Positions 24,645 through 33,960 are shown, counted from the first letter of the stretch. The stretch: DNA of 64,000 nucleotides from Palsa-504 sp963787645 (GCA_963787645.1 CAWBDS010000002.1:992001-1056000), one strand, 5' to 3'. Notes: a model not told the origin generated them from the sequence alone. A program made the numbers and translations.

Positions 24645-25846
24645 AGACCACCCCCGACGGATACACCCGGCCGGGCATCGGCCTGATCAGCGTGGGCTGG
24701 ATGGGCAAACTGCACAGCCGCGCCTACCAGGCCATCCCGCTGGTCTACCCCGAGCTGAAGATCCGGCCGCGGTTGGTGCACGCGGCCGATACCGCTCCGG
24801 ACCGCGCCGACTACGCCCGGCAGGTCCTCGGCTACGCCCAGGCCGGGTCCGACTACCGCGACGTGCTCGCCGATCCCGAAGTTGACGTGGTGTCCATCTG
24901 CGCCCCCAACGTGCTGCACCGGGAGATCGGCGTGGCGGCCGCCCGGGCGGGCAAGCCGTTCTGGATCGAGAAGCCGGTGGGCCGGGAGGTAAGCGAGACC
25001 GCCGAGGTCGCCGCGGCGGCGCGGGCGGCCGGGGTCGTGACGTCGATCGGCTACAACTACCGGCATGCCCCGGCCGTGGAGCGGATCCGCGAGCTGATCG
25101 CCGCGGACCAGCTCGGCCGGATCACCAACGTGCGCGCGGTCTTCTTCAACAGCTACGCTGCCGATCCCAACGGCGCGCTGTCGTGGCGATTCCGCCGGGA
25201 CCAGGCCGGCAGCGGCGCGCTCGGCGACCTGCTCAGCCACGTCGTCGACCTGATGCAGTACGTCGTGGCGCCGATCACCGAGGTCAGCTCGCTGCTGTCC
25301 ACCGTCTACACCCAGCGCCCCGTCCTTCCGATGGGATCGGCCACCCATTTCGCCGTGATCGAGAACGGCGAAATGGGCGACGTGGAGAACGACGACTACG
25401 CCGCGGCCCTGGTGCGGTTCGCGACCGGGGCGGCCGGCACCCTCGAGGCATCCCGGGTCAGCGTCGGTCCCCAGTGCGGCCTCGGCTTCGAGATCTACGG
25501 CACCGACGGATCCGCCGCCTGGAACTTCGAGCGGATGAACGAGTTCCGGCTCTGCCTGGACCGGGGCGGGGCCAGCGCCGGGTACGTCACTGTCCTGGGC
25601 AACGCCCATCTCGGCGACTACGGACGGTTCCAGCCCGGACCGGGCCATGCCATGAGCTACGACGACCTCAAGGTCATCGAGGCCAAGAAGTTCCTGGTCG
25701 CGGTCGGTGGCGGAGATCAACACAACTCCACCATCGAGGAGGCGCTGGCCGACGCCGAGGTCATCTCGGCCGTGGCGGCCGCGGCACGGGACAGCACCTG
25801 GCACAAGGTCGCAACGGTCCCCGGCGCCACGTTCGGGCACGCCTGA
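24641..25846 (+). CDS. Gfo/Idh/MocA-family oxidoreductase
   Basis: 401 aa, longer than IolG. GLISVGWMGKLHSRAYQ is the nucleotide-binding start with an unusual SVGWMG loop, FWIEKPVGRE is the EKP motif, and IGYNYRHAPAV and GALGDLLSHVVDLMQYVV surround the active site. Its ATG overlaps the aldolase stop by 4 bases and its TGA overlaps the next ATG by one, so it is tightly co-translated. Probably oxidises a cyclitol or a sugar derived from one. Confidence 0.9.
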   Translation: MKTTPDGYTRPGIGLISVGWMGKLHSRAYQAIPLVYPELKIRPRLVHAADTAPDRADYARQVLGYAQAGSDYRDVLADPEVDVVSICAPNVLHREIGVAAARAGKPFWIEKPVGREVSETAEVAAAARAAGVVTSIGYNYRHAPAVERIRELIAADQLGRITNVRAVFFNSYAADPNGALSWRFRRDQAGSGALGDLLSHVVDLMQYVVAPITEVSSLLSTVYTQRPVLPMGSATHFAVIENGEMGDVENDDYAAALVRFATGAAGTLEASRVSVGPQCGLGFEIYGTDGSAAWNFERMNEFRLCLDRGGASAGYVTVLGNAHLGDYGRFQPGPGHAMSYDDLKVIEAKKFLVAVGGGDQHNSTIEEALADAEVISAVAAAARDSTWHKVATVPGATFGHA

Positions 25847-26826
25847 TGGCCGCCGCGACCGAACCGGGCCTGCCGGTCGTGGTGGCGCTGGGACCGGTCG
25901 ACCCGGCCCTGGTGACCGGGGTGTTCGCCGGGCACTGCCAGTTCGTTCCCGACCCCGGCGAGGCCGAACTCGGTCTCGCGGCGGGCGCCATCGTCCGCGC
26001 CGATGCCCGGGTCGACCAGGCGCTGCTCGACCAGGCGCCCGCGCTCCGGGTCATCGCCCGGACCGGGGTCGGCGTCAACTTGGTCGACGTGGCCGCGGCC
26101 ACGGCCCGGGGCATCGCGGTGGTGATCACGCCCGGTGCTGGTGCCGCCGCCGTGGCCGAAGGTGCCATCGGCATGGCGCTGCACCTGGTCAAGCGATTCG
26201 GCCCGCTCACCGCGCTGGTGCGCCAGGGCCGCTGGGCCCACCGCACGCACGTCGCGGTCGGCGACCTCGACGGCGCCGTCCTGGGCGTGGTCGGCTACGG
26301 CCGCATCGGTCAGCGGGCCGGGCAACTCGGCGCGGCGTTCGGCATGCGGGTCCTGGCCTACAACCCGGTCAGCGAGCCACCCGCCGACGTACGCTGCACC
26401 GACCTCGGTGATCTGGGCGCCCGCAGCGATGTCATCACCTTGCACGTCCCGCTGACCGGCCAGACCCGCCACCTGGTCGACGACGCCTTCCTGGCCCGGG
26501 TCAAGCCGGGTGCGGTGCTGGTCAACTGCAGCCGCGGCGGCCTGATCGACCACGATGCCGTATGGCGGGCCCTCACCGCCGGGCGGCTGTCCGGGGTCGG
26601 CCTCGACGTGTTCGACCCCGAACCGCCCCGCCCTCATCCGCTGTACAGCCACCCCAACGTGGTCCTGACCCCGCACCTGATGGGGCTGAGCCGGCGCGCC
26701 ACCGCGGCCACCTTTGCCGCCGCGGCCCAGGGTGTCGTGGACGTGCTGGCCGGCCGCGAGCCGCAGACCGTGGCCAATCCCGCCTGGCGAACCGATCGCA
26801 GCAAGGACAAGGAGATGCATCCATGA
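25846..26826 (+). CDS. D-isomer 2-hydroxyacid dehydrogenase
   Basis: 326 aa. The NAD-binding motif VVGYGRIGQRAG is near residue 147. The catalytic set is the Arg in NCSRGGLIDHDAV, the Glu in LDVFDPEPP and the His in LTPHLMGLS. The family interconverts 2-keto and D-2-hydroxy acids and includes phosphoglycerate and glyoxylate-type enzymes. In this operon it may reduce the keto acid released by the HpcH aldolase. The start ATG 25846 lies in a TGATG overlap. Confidence 0.92.
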   Translation: MAAATEPGLPVVVALGPVDPALVTGVFAGHCQFVPDPGEAELGLAAGAIVRADARVDQALLDQAPALRVIARTGVGVNLVDVAAATARGIAVVITPGAGAAAVAEGAIGMALHLVKRFGPLTALVRQGRWAHRTHVAVGDLDGAVLGVVGYGRIGQRAGQLGAAFGMRVLAYNPVSEPPADVRCTDLGDLGARSDVITLHVPLTGQTRHLVDDAFLARVKPGAVLVNCSRGGLIDHDAVWRALTAGRLSGVGLDVFDPEPPRPHPLYSHPNVVLTPHLMGLSRRATAATFAAAAQGVVDVLAGREPQTVANPAWRTDRSKDKEMHP

Positions 26827-27704
26827 CCAGTTTCGCTGACCAGGTCGCCGGCGCGCCCATCTCCTGGGGCGTGTGCGAGGTGCCCGGCTGGGGCTACCAG
26901 CTCGCGCCCGAACGTGTCCTGGCCGAAATGCAACAGGTCGGGCTGTCCGCCACCGAATTCGGCCCGGACGGGTTCCTGCCCGCCGACCCCGTCGCGATGG
27001 CGGCCCTGCTGGGCTCCAGGCACCTGACCGCGGTCGGCGGCTTCACGCCCGTCGTCCTGCACGAGCCCAGCCACGATCCGGGGCCCGGGATCGAGCGGCT
27101 GCTCGACAGTTATGACGCCGCCCGCGCCGGTGTCCTCGTGCTGTCCGCCGCCACCGGCCGCGACGGTTACGACGCCCGGCCCGACCTCGACGAGGCCGGC
27201 TGGCACACCCTGCTGTCCAACCTCGACCGGCTCACCGCCCTGGCCGAAGCACGCGGCGTCCGCGCCGTCCTGCACCCGCACGTCGGCACCATGATCGAGC
27301 GCGGCGATGAGGTACAGCGCGTGCTCGATGGGTCGGCCATCTCCTTGTGCCTGGACACCGGCCACCTGCTGATTGGCGGCACGGACCCGGCCAAGCTGAC
27401 CAGGCAGGCCCCCGACCGCATCGCGCATACCCACTTCAAGGACGTCGACGACCGGATCGCCGCACAGGTCCGGTCGGGCCGGCTGACCTACACCGAGGGG
27501 GTCAGGCGGGGCATGTACCGGCCGCTGGGCCGCGGTGACGTCGACTTCGCCGCCATCGTCGGCGACCTGCGCAGGCAAAGCTACGGCGGCTGGTACGTCC
27601 TGGAGCAGGACACCATCCTCACCGAGGAGCCCCGCAGCGAGGGACCGGTAGCCGACGTCCGGCACAGCGCCGATTATCTTCGCGAGCTGCTGGCGGCCGG
27701 CTGA
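26823..27704 (+). CDS. IolE-like inosose dehydratase / TIM-barrel isomerase
   Basis: 293 aa. The IolE hallmark start APISWGVCEVPGWGYQL is followed by ATEFGPDGFLP, LHPHVGTMIERGDE, LCLDTGHLLIGGTD, HTHFKDVDDR, PLGRGDVDF and WYVLEQDT, which hold metal and substrate ligands. These match inosose dehydratases better than general isomerases. ATG 26823 overlaps the previous stop (ATGA) and its own TGA overlaps the SDR ATG by one base. With iolD in the operon it can supply the diketone substrate. Confidence 0.9.
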   Translation: MTSFADQVAGAPISWGVCEVPGWGYQLAPERVLAEMQQVGLSATEFGPDGFLPADPVAMAALLGSRHLTAVGGFTPVVLHEPSHDPGPGIERLLDSYDAARAGVLVLSAATGRDGYDARPDLDEAGWHTLLSNLDRLTALAEARGVRAVLHPHVGTMIERGDEVQRVLDGSAISLCLDTGHLLIGGTDPAKLTRQAPDRIAHTHFKDVDDRIAAQVRSGRLTYTEGVRRGMYRPLGRGDVDFAAIVGDLRRQSYGGWYVLEQDTILTEEPRSEGPVADVRHSADYLRELLAAG

Positions 27705-28813
27705 TGACGCGGCCTCGACCGGGCCTGCTGGCCGACCGGGTGGTGCTGATCAGCGGCGGTACGGCGGGACTGGGCGCCGGCATCGCCCGGGCCGCGGCCC
27801 GGGAGGGCGCGATCGTCGCGGTCAGCGGGCGCCGGCGCGAGCCAGGTGACGCACTGGTCGCCGAGCTGCGCGCGGCCGGGACCCAGGCGCTGTTCATCGC
27901 TGCTGACGTGGGCGACGTCGCGCGGGCGCGGGCCTGCGCCGCCGCGGCGATCGCGGCGTTCGGCCGGGTGGACAGCCTGGTCAACGCCGCGGGCGTGACC
28001 AGCCGGGGGACGCTGCTCGATACCACCCCGGAGTTGTTCGATGCGCACATCGCGGTGAACCTGAAGGCGCCCTTCTTCCTCATGCAGGCGGTGGTGGCCG
28101 ATCTGGTCGCCCGGCAGGCCGCGGGCACCATCGTCAACATCATCACCAGCTCCGCTCACGCGGGGCAGCCGTACCTGGCCCCGTACGTCGCGGCCAAGGC
28201 CGGGCTGGCCGGGCTGACCCGCAACGCCGCCTACGCGCACCGCTGGGACCGGATCCGGATCAACGGCCTGAATATCGGGTGGACCGACACCGAGGGCGAG
28301 GACGCCACCCAGCGCCAGTTCCACGGCGCGGGCGACGACTGGCGGGCCAAGGCCGGCGCGTCGCTGCCGATGGGCAAGCTCGGCCAGGTCGACGAGATCG
28401 CCGAGTTCGTGGTGTTCCTGCTGTCCGACCGGTCCGGTGTGGTCACCGGCTCGGTTATCGACTGGGACCAGAACGTGCTGGGCGGGATGGACTTACAGGT
28501 CCAGGACCAGGCGGGCCGTGCAGGAACGGGACACGCAGATCATCATGCAGTCCCCGGCCAGGCGTTCGGAATCGGTGAGCACCGAGTCCCGGTGGTCAGG
28601 CAGGCCGTCCAGGACGGCGGTCTCGCAAGTGCCGCACGTGCCTTCGGCGCAGGAAGACAGGATGCCGACCCCGGCGGCCTCCACCACGTCGAGGATGGAG
28701 CGGCCGGGCGGCACGCTCAGGGTGAGCCCGCTGCGCGCCAGCTCGACGTCGAAGACCTCGGCCCGGACCGGCGCACTCAGCGGCCGCGCGCTGAACCGCT
28801 CGACGTGCAGTGA
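27704..28813 (+). CDS. Short-chain dehydrogenase/reductase with read-through C-terminus
   Basis: The SDR fold covers residues 1-265: SGGTAGLGAGIARAAA binds NAD(P), NAAG follows at about 97, and catalytic Ser and Tyr-x3-Lys are in SSAHAGQPYLAPYVAAK. SVIDWDQNVLGGMD is where such proteins end. The frame has no stop there and runs another 107 codons, antisense to the P450 gene, overlapping it by 321 bases. The extension is low-complexity and looks like shadow sequence, so a lost stop is likely. Last gene of the iolD operon. The substrate is probably a polyol or inosose. Confidence 0.8.
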   Translation: MTRPRPGLLADRVVLISGGTAGLGAGIARAAAREGAIVAVSGRRREPGDALVAELRAAGTQALFIAADVGDVARARACAAAAIAAFGRVDSLVNAAGVTSRGTLLDTTPELFDAHIAVNLKAPFFLMQAVVADLVARQAAGTIVNIITSSAHAGQPYLAPYVAAKAGLAGLTRNAAYAHRWDRIRINGLNIGWTDTEGEDATQRQFHGAGDDWRAKAGASLPMGKLGQVDEIAEFVVFLLSDRSGVVTGSVIDWDQNVLGGMDLQVQDQAGRAGTGHADHHAVPGQAFGIGEHRVPVVRQAVQDGGLASAARAFGAGRQDADPGGLHHVEDGAAGRHAQGEPAARQLDVEDLGPDRRTQRPRAEPLDVQ

Positions 28814-30724
28814 CCGGGACGGCCAGGCGTGGCAGCGTTCCTCCACCGCGGCCAACAGCGGCTCCGGGCCGCAGCAGTAGACCAGGGTGCCCGGCCGCGG
28901 CGCGCCCAGCAGCGAGTCCAGGTCCAGCAGCCCGGTCTCATCTTGCGGCGCCACGGTGACGCGGTCGCCGTAGCGGGCCAGCTCGGGCAGGAAGGCCATC
29001 GAGGCACGCCGGCGCCCGCCGTACAGCAGCCGCCAGTGCGCTCCGGCTCGCGACGCGGCGGCGATCATCGGCAAGATCGGGGTGATGCCGATCCCGCCTG
29101 CGATGAACTGGTAGCGAGACGAGCCGACCAGCTCGAAGTTGTTCCGCGGGCCGCGGACCCGGACCACATCGCCGGCCCGCAGCCGGTCGTGCACGAAGCG
29201 CGAGCCGCCGCCGCCCGCCTCGTCGCGCAGGATGGCCAGCCGCCACACGTGCCGGTCGGCCGGGTCGCCGCACAGCGAGTACTGCCGGGTCGGCGCCCCG
29301 TCCAGGATCAGGTCGACGTGCGCGCCCGGCGTCCAGGCCGGCAGCGCGCGGTCAGCGATCTGCCGCAGGGTCAGCGCGACCACGCCGTCCCCGACCTCCT
29401 CCTTGCGTTCCACCCGGACCTCGGCCTCGAACTCGCGGGCCAGCACGGTGACGTCGGTGGTGTGCTGCCGGACCGTCTCCACCTGCGGGCGGTGCTCAGC
29501 TGCGGCCACCGGGAAGGCCAGGTGCAGGTGGTCCCAGACGTACATGTTCGGCGTGGTCTGGTAACGCTCCGGCGGCGCCGCGATCGTGTAGTCGCCGAGC
29601 GCGGGCAGCCCCTCCTCCAGGGCGACCTTCGCCTCAAGCCGGGCCAGCGGCGCGCCCAGGCAGCCGTGCATCCCCTCCCCGAACCCCAGGTGGCGGAACC
29701 GCCCGCGGGTGACGTCGAACCGGTCCGGGTCAGCAAACCGCCGCTCGTCCCGGTTGGCGGCCCCGTAGACCAGCACCACCCGGCCGCCTGCCGGGATCGT
29801 GACCCCGTGCAGGCTCACCGGACGCGCCGTCGTCCGGCCGACGAGCTGCAGCGGAGTGGCGAGGCGGATCGCCTCCTCGACCGCGTCCGGGATCAGCGCC
29901 GGGTTCTCCCGGAGCACGGCGCGCTGGTCCGGGTGCTCGGCGAGCAGCTTGAACAACGTCCCGATGAGCCCGGCGGTGCTCTCCACGCCGCCCAGGAACA
30001 GCACCATCATCAGGCCGAGAACCTCGGAGGCGGGCCCGAAGTCCGCTTCGGCGAACGGCACCCCCGCGATCTCCGCGGTGACGATGTGCGTCACCAGGTC
30101 GGCGCGCGGGCGGGCACGGCGTTCGTGCAGCAGATCGGTGAAGTAGGCCTGGATCCCGGCCGTGGCGGCCTTGGCCACCGGGGTGAGCCGGGAGTCGCCG
30201 GGGCGCCGGTCCTTGAGCTCGTGGACCCACCGGTTGAGCTGCTCGCGCCCCTGCTCCCGAGCCGCCGGCAGGCCGAGCAGATCGAAGAACACCTCGTTGG
30301 GCGTGGGCCAGGCCAGCTCCTGGGCCAGGTCCACCGTGCCCCGGTGCCGCCAGGCATCGATGAGCCCGCGCACCACCGCTCGCACCGCGTCCTCTCGTTC
30401 GGCGATGCGGTTGGGTAGCAGCTGCGGCTGGATCATCCGCCGGATCTGGTCGTGCCGCGGATTGTCGATGTCCGGCAGGAAACCGGGGCCGCTCTGGTCC
30501 TTGGCGGTGTCGTCGATGTCGATGCCCTCATAGGACAGGAACGTCTGCGGGTCCGTCGCGGCCGCCCGCACGTCCTCGAACCGGGACAGCGCCCACCAGT
30601 TCCACTTCTCGCTGTAGAACACGGGTGCCTCGTCCCGCATCCAGCGGTACACCGGGAACGGGTCCGCCTGGAACTGCGGGCTGAACGGGTCGTACTCCGT
30701 CACCCGCGACGTGCTGGCGCGCAT
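28493..30724 (-). CDS. Self-sufficient cytochrome P450 fused to FMN/2Fe-2S reductase (class VII)
   Basis: 743-aa monooxygenase carrying its own electron chain. P450 domain (about 1-410): I-helix FLGGVESTAG, K-helix EEAIR and heme loop FGEGMHGCLGAPLAR with the cysteine ligand. Reductase domain (about 430-650): RQYSLCGDP, GGIGITPILPM and YCCGPEPLL for FMN and NADH. Plant-type ferredoxin (about 660-743): CAEGTCGTCETAV plus a distal cysteine. The layout matches P450RhF/CYP116B. ATG 30724 with GGAGG upstream is preferred to a TTG at 30757. Divergent from a LacI gene. The substrate is unknown; O-demethylation of a methyl-inositol is a hypothesis. Confidence 0.92.
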   Translation of the reverse strand: MRASTSRVTEYDPFSPQFQADPFPVYRWMRDEAPVFYSEKWNWWALSRFEDVRAAATDPQTFLSYEGIDIDDTAKDQSGPGFLPDIDNPRHDQIRRMIQPQLLPNRIAEREDAVRAVVRGLIDAWRHRGTVDLAQELAWPTPNEVFFDLLGLPAAREQGREQLNRWVHELKDRRPGDSRLTPVAKAATAGIQAYFTDLLHERRARPRADLVTHIVTAEIAGVPFAEADFGPASEVLGLMMVLFLGGVESTAGLIGTLFKLLAEHPDQRAVLRENPALIPDAVEEAIRLATPLQLVGRTTARPVSLHGVTIPAGGRVVLVYGAANRDERRFADPDRFDVTRGRFRHLGFGEGMHGCLGAPLARLEAKVALEEGLPALGDYTIAAPPERYQTTPNMYVWDHLHLAFPVAAAEHRPQVETVRQHTTDVTVLAREFEAEVRVERKEEVGDGVVALTLRQIADRALPAWTPGAHVDLILDGAPTRQYSLCGDPADRHVWRLAILRDEAGGGGSRFVHDRLRAGDVVRVRGPRNNFELVGSSRYQFIAGGIGITPILPMIAAASRAGAHWRLLYGGRRRASMAFLPELARYGDRVTVAPQDETGLLDLDSLLGAPRPGTLVYCCGPEPLLAAVEERCHAWPSRSLHVERFSARPLSAPVRAEVFDVELARSGLTLSVPPGRSILDVVEAAGVGILSSCAEGTCGTCETAVLDGLPDHRDSVLTDSERLAGDCMMICVSRSCTARLVLDL

Positions 30725-30739
30725 GTCCTGGCCTCCGCG

Positions 30740-30922
30740 TTGGACAGAATTGGACAAAATTAGATCGTTCCAACATAATCAGGATTCCCGGGCCCCGGCC
30801 GCCTGTCAAGGCCCGGTCACGGCTGATCCCGGTATTTTCCGAGATCTATGATCCGAACGAACGGTCGCGCGTGTGTCTATGAACGGCCGGCGGCGGCGCC
30901 GCGCTAACCTAGATCGTTCCAA
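30740..30922. promoter_or_regulatory. P450/LacI divergent promoter with two LacI-type sites
   Basis: TTAGATCGTTCCAA (30760-30773) and CTAGATCGTTCCAA (30909-30922) are near-palindromes of the TTGGAAC/GTTCCAA type bound by LacI proteins. On the plus strand TTGGAC (30750-30755) and CATAAT (30774-30779) flank the first site with 18-base spacing, a plausible promoter blocked by repressor. TTGGACAGAA/TTGGACAAAA is a short direct repeat. A third site occurs at 49750-49763. Confidence 0.6.
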
Positions 30923-32003
30923 TTGCCAGCCGCAGCGACCGAAGCAGCCACGGAGGTGTCCCATCCCGGCCCACGGCGAGCCGTCGGTTCCGCGGCCGAC
31001 CATCCGCGACGTGGCTGAACACGCCGGTGTCTCCAAGTCTTTGGTCTCACTGGTGGTGCGCGGCTCATCGAAGGTCAGCGCGGACCGTCGGAGGGCCGTG
31101 GAACGGTCGATCGCGGAGCTGGGCTACCGCCCCAACGCGGCGGCCCGCACCCTGCGCGAGGGCCGCACCCGGGCGATCGGGGTGTTGCTCAACGACGTCC
31201 GTCACCCATGGTTCATCGACCTGCTCGACGGCCTCATCGCCGTCTTGGAGTCAGACGGCAGGCATGTGGTCCTCAGTGGCGGCGGCCGCCTGAACCGGCG
31301 TACGGATGACTCGGTGCTGCGCGGCTTCTTCGAGCTCGAGGCCGACGGCTTCATCCTGGCGGGCACCCAGGCCAGCTCGCCGGTCCTGGCCGAGATGGCC
31401 AGCGTCGTCCCCACCGTCGCGGTGGGCTGGCCCGGCATCGACCTGCCCCGGGTCGACACCATCGCCAACGACGACCTGCTCGGCGCGGCGCTAGCCACCC
31501 GCCACCTGATCGACCTCGGCCACCGCTGCATCGCGCACATCTCCGGACACCTGTCCGGGACCAGCACCGTCGTCGGAAGGCTACGCCAGCAGGGCTATGA
31601 GGACATCATGCGGGCCAGCGGCCTGGGTGAGTACATCAGGGTCGAGCCGGGCGACTTCACCGAGGACGCCGGCTACCGCGCCACCGTGCGCCTGCTCAGC
31701 GGCGACCAGCCGCCGACCGCGATCTTCGCGGTGGACGACCTGACCTGCCTCGGCGCGCAGTCGGCCGCCTCGGAGATGAACATCCCCACGCCCGCCGGGC
31801 TCTCCCTGGTCGGATACGACAACTCCTACCTGGCCCGGCTCCGGTCGATCTGGCTGACCAGCGTCGACAGCGCCGGGTTCGAGGTCGGCCGGCTCGCCGC
31901 CCGCACGCTGCTGGCCCGGGTGGCCGAGCCGGCCCGCTCCGCCGAGGTCCACCTCCTCACCCCGGTCCTCCAGGTCCGCGGCTCCACCGCCCCGCCCGGA
32001 TAG
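30873..32003 (+). CDS. LacI-family transcriptional regulator
   Basis: The HTH is TIRDVAEHAGVSKSLVSLVVRG, followed by hinge GYRPNAAARTLREGRT and a sugar-binding domain from GVLLNDVRHPWFIDLL to SVDSAGFEVGRLAARTLL. The open frame starts at GTG 30873 or ATG 30879, but these precede the second operator and have no ribosome site. GGAGG at about 30952-30956 is followed, six bases on, by an in-frame ATC at 30963 that would give a normal-length protein. The true start is therefore uncertain. Likely represses itself and the P450 gene. Confidence 0.85.
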   Translation: MSMNGRRRRRANLDRSNCQPQRPKQPRRCPIPAHGEPSVPRPTIRDVAEHAGVSKSLVSLVVRGSSKVSADRRRAVERSIAELGYRPNAAARTLREGRTRAIGVLLNDVRHPWFIDLLDGLIAVLESDGRHVVLSGGGRLNRRTDDSVLRGFFELEADGFILAGTQASSPVLAEMASVVPTVAVGWPGIDLPRVDTIANDDLLGAALATRHLIDLGHRCIAHISGHLSGTSTVVGRLRQQGYEDIMRASGLGEYIRVEPGDFTEDAGYRATVRLLSGDQPPTAIFAVDDLTCLGAQSAASEMNIPTPAGLSLVGYDNSYLARLRSIWLTSVDSAGFEVGRLAARTLLARVAEPARSAEVHLLTPVLQVRGSTAPPG

Positions 32004-32105
32004 CACTCAATTATCCGAACGGACCGGCGTTCGAGCCTCCGATCTCGCCCCCGCCCTCCATGGCTCCGCCCCTAGGCCGGATCACCGCCATAATCCACGC
32101 ACCCG

Positions 32106-32943
32106 CTACCTCGGCTGGTTCGGTGCGCCTGTTCGCTCGAGGGCGTTGCGGAGGGTCTCGACGGCCAGGGCGACCGATTCGCGTTGGCCGAGGGTGTAAT
32201 CCTCGTTCTCGATCGAGAGCGGGCCGTCGTACCCGGCGGACCGAAGCGTCTCGACGAAGCTGGTCCAGAACGCGATCCCGTCGCGATGGCCGGTGCCGAC
32301 GGCCACGTAGTTCCAGGCGCGCTCGGCCGGGCGGTCGTTGGGGATGGTCTCGAGCCGGGATGTGACGGCGGCGCGGTCTTCGATGCGGGTGTCTTTGGCG
32401 TGGACGTGGTGGATCGCGCCGTCCAGCGCGGTGATCGCCGTGATCGGGTCGGCGCCCATCCAGATCAGGTGGCTGGGATCGAAGTTGGCGCCGACGGTTT
32501 CGTCGACGGCCTCACGCAGCCGCAGCAGCCCGGGAACGTTGTAGACGAGCTGGTTGGCGTGCATCTCGACCGCCACCCGGACGCCTCGCTGCCGTGCCTC
32601 GGCGGCTAGCCCGCCCCAGTAGTCGACCGCGACCGTCCACTGGTGATCCAGCAGCCGCAGGTTCTCCGGCGGCCAGACGGTGGTGATCCAGGCCGGGAAC
32701 CGGGTCCAGCGGATTGCCGGCGGCGTTGAACGCCTCCAGCCGCAGCCCCCGCGATGTGACGTCGTGCCGCAGCGCGGCCCGTGCCCCTGGATCGGCGAGC
32801 AGCGCGGCTAGGTCGGCGTGCGGAGCGGGTGACCAGCCGCCGAGGCCGATCTCCACGGTTTCTATGCCCAGATCGGTCGCGACATCCAGCGCTTCGGTGC
32901 GCGTTATCGCCGACAGGCTGTCAGTGAACAGGCCGATCTGCAT
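32106..32943 (-). pseudogene. Sugar phosphate isomerase/epimerase, deleted and frameshifted
   Basis: The first part from ATG 32943 reads MQIGLFTDSLSA ... VEIGLGGWSPAPHADL ... LEAFNAAGNPLDP. The second part, in another frame down to 32106, reads TRFPAWITTVWPPENL ... VAVEMHANQLVYN ... NFDPSHLIWMGAD ... HVHAKDT ... SIENEDY. Comparison with the intact paralogue at 12046-13038 shows that about 40 residues holding the LGVSRVVALAGCPGG strand are missing at the join near 32700-32706, where ACCCGG could be the microhomology. Frame is not kept, so no active enzyme is expected. Last gene of the ABC/iol operon. Confidence 0.8.
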
Positions 32944-32961
32944 GTCAGGCTCCAATGCGGG

Positions 32962-33960
32962 TCATGCTCCGGGCACCTTCACGGTCATCCCGGTACGCAG
33001 GCTCTCGTTCGCCGCGTCGGCCAGGACGAGGGCGGCCCGGCCGTCGGCGAACCCGGGGGAGGGCACCGAGCCGGTCTCGACCGCGGTGACGAAGTGATCG
33101 GTCTCGGCCCGGTAGGCCGGCGAGTACCGGTCGAGAAAGAAGTGATGGTACGGCGCGGCCGCCTCGGTGTGCCTCGCGCCGGAGAACCGCACGCTGGTCG
33201 GCTGCTGGTTGGCCGCGCTGAGCATGCCGAGCTCGCCGAACGCTTCCAGGCGCTGGTCGTAGCCGAACGCGCAGCGCCGCGAGTTGGTGATGGAGCACAG
33301 GGTGCCCTGGGCGCCGCGCAGCACGACGACGGCGCCATCGATGTCGCCGGCCGCGGCGATCTCGGTTGAGATCAGGTTCGCTCCGGTCGCGGTGACCTCG
33401 ACGATCTCGCCGAGCAGGTACCGGGCCATGTCGAAGTCGTGAATGGTCATGTCCCGGAACAGCCCGCCGGAGGTCGCGACGTAGGCCGCGGGCGGCGGCG
33501 CCGGGTCACGGCTGATGATCACGACCTGTTCGAGGGTGCCGATCTCGCCCGCGGCGATCCTGGCCCGGATGTCGCGGAAGGACGAGTCGAAGCGACGGTT
33601 GAACCCCACCATGACCCGGTCGGCGAGCGCGCCGATCTGGGCCTGGCACGTGTCGACCCGGGCCAGGTCAAGGTCGATCGGCTTCTCGCAGAGCACCGCC
33701 TTGCCGGCGTGTACCGCGCGGGTCAGCAGGTCGACGTGGGTGGGCGTGGGCGAGGCGACGACAACCGCGTCGATGGTCGGGTCGTCGATGACGGCGCCCA
33801 CGTCGGTGCCCCAGGCGGCGCCGAACCGGGTGCCGACCTCGCGGGCGGCGGTCTCGACCGGGTCGTAGACGCGGACGAGCTGGGCCCGTGGGTGGACATC
33901 GATCGAGTCGGCGTGTACCCGGCCGATCCGGCCGCAGCCGATCAAGCCCAGCCGGATCAT
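32962..33960 (-). CDS. iolG: Inositol 2-dehydrogenase-like Gfo/Idh/MocA oxidoreductase
   Basis: 332 aa, closest in pattern to IolG: GLIGCGRIGRVHADSI, CEKPIDLDL, VGFNRRFDSSF and FRDMTIHDFDMARYLLG, the last with the catalytic Asp-His pair. Oxidises the C2 hydroxyl of myo-inositol (or a stereoisomer) to the inosose using NAD. It overlaps the IolH-like gene by 4 bases (33957-33960) in the ten-gene minus-strand operon. The gene symbol rests on motif similarity and context, and a second IolG candidate is at 34830. Confidence 0.85.
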   Translation of the reverse strand: MIRLGLIGCGRIGRVHADSIDVHPRAQLVRVYDPVETAAREVGTRFGAAWGTDVGAVIDDPTIDAVVVASPTPTHVDLLTRAVHAGKAVLCEKPIDLDLARVDTCQAQIGALADRVMVGFNRRFDSSFRDIRARIAAGEIGTLEQVVIISRDPAPPPAAYVATSGGLFRDMTIHDFDMARYLLGEIVEVTATGANLISTEIAAAGDIDGAVVVLRGAQGTLCSITNSRRCAFGYDQRLEAFGELGMLSAANQQPTSVRFSGARHTEAAAPYHHFFLDRYSPAYRAETDHFVTAVETGSVPSPGFADGRAALVLADAANESLRTGMTVKVPGA

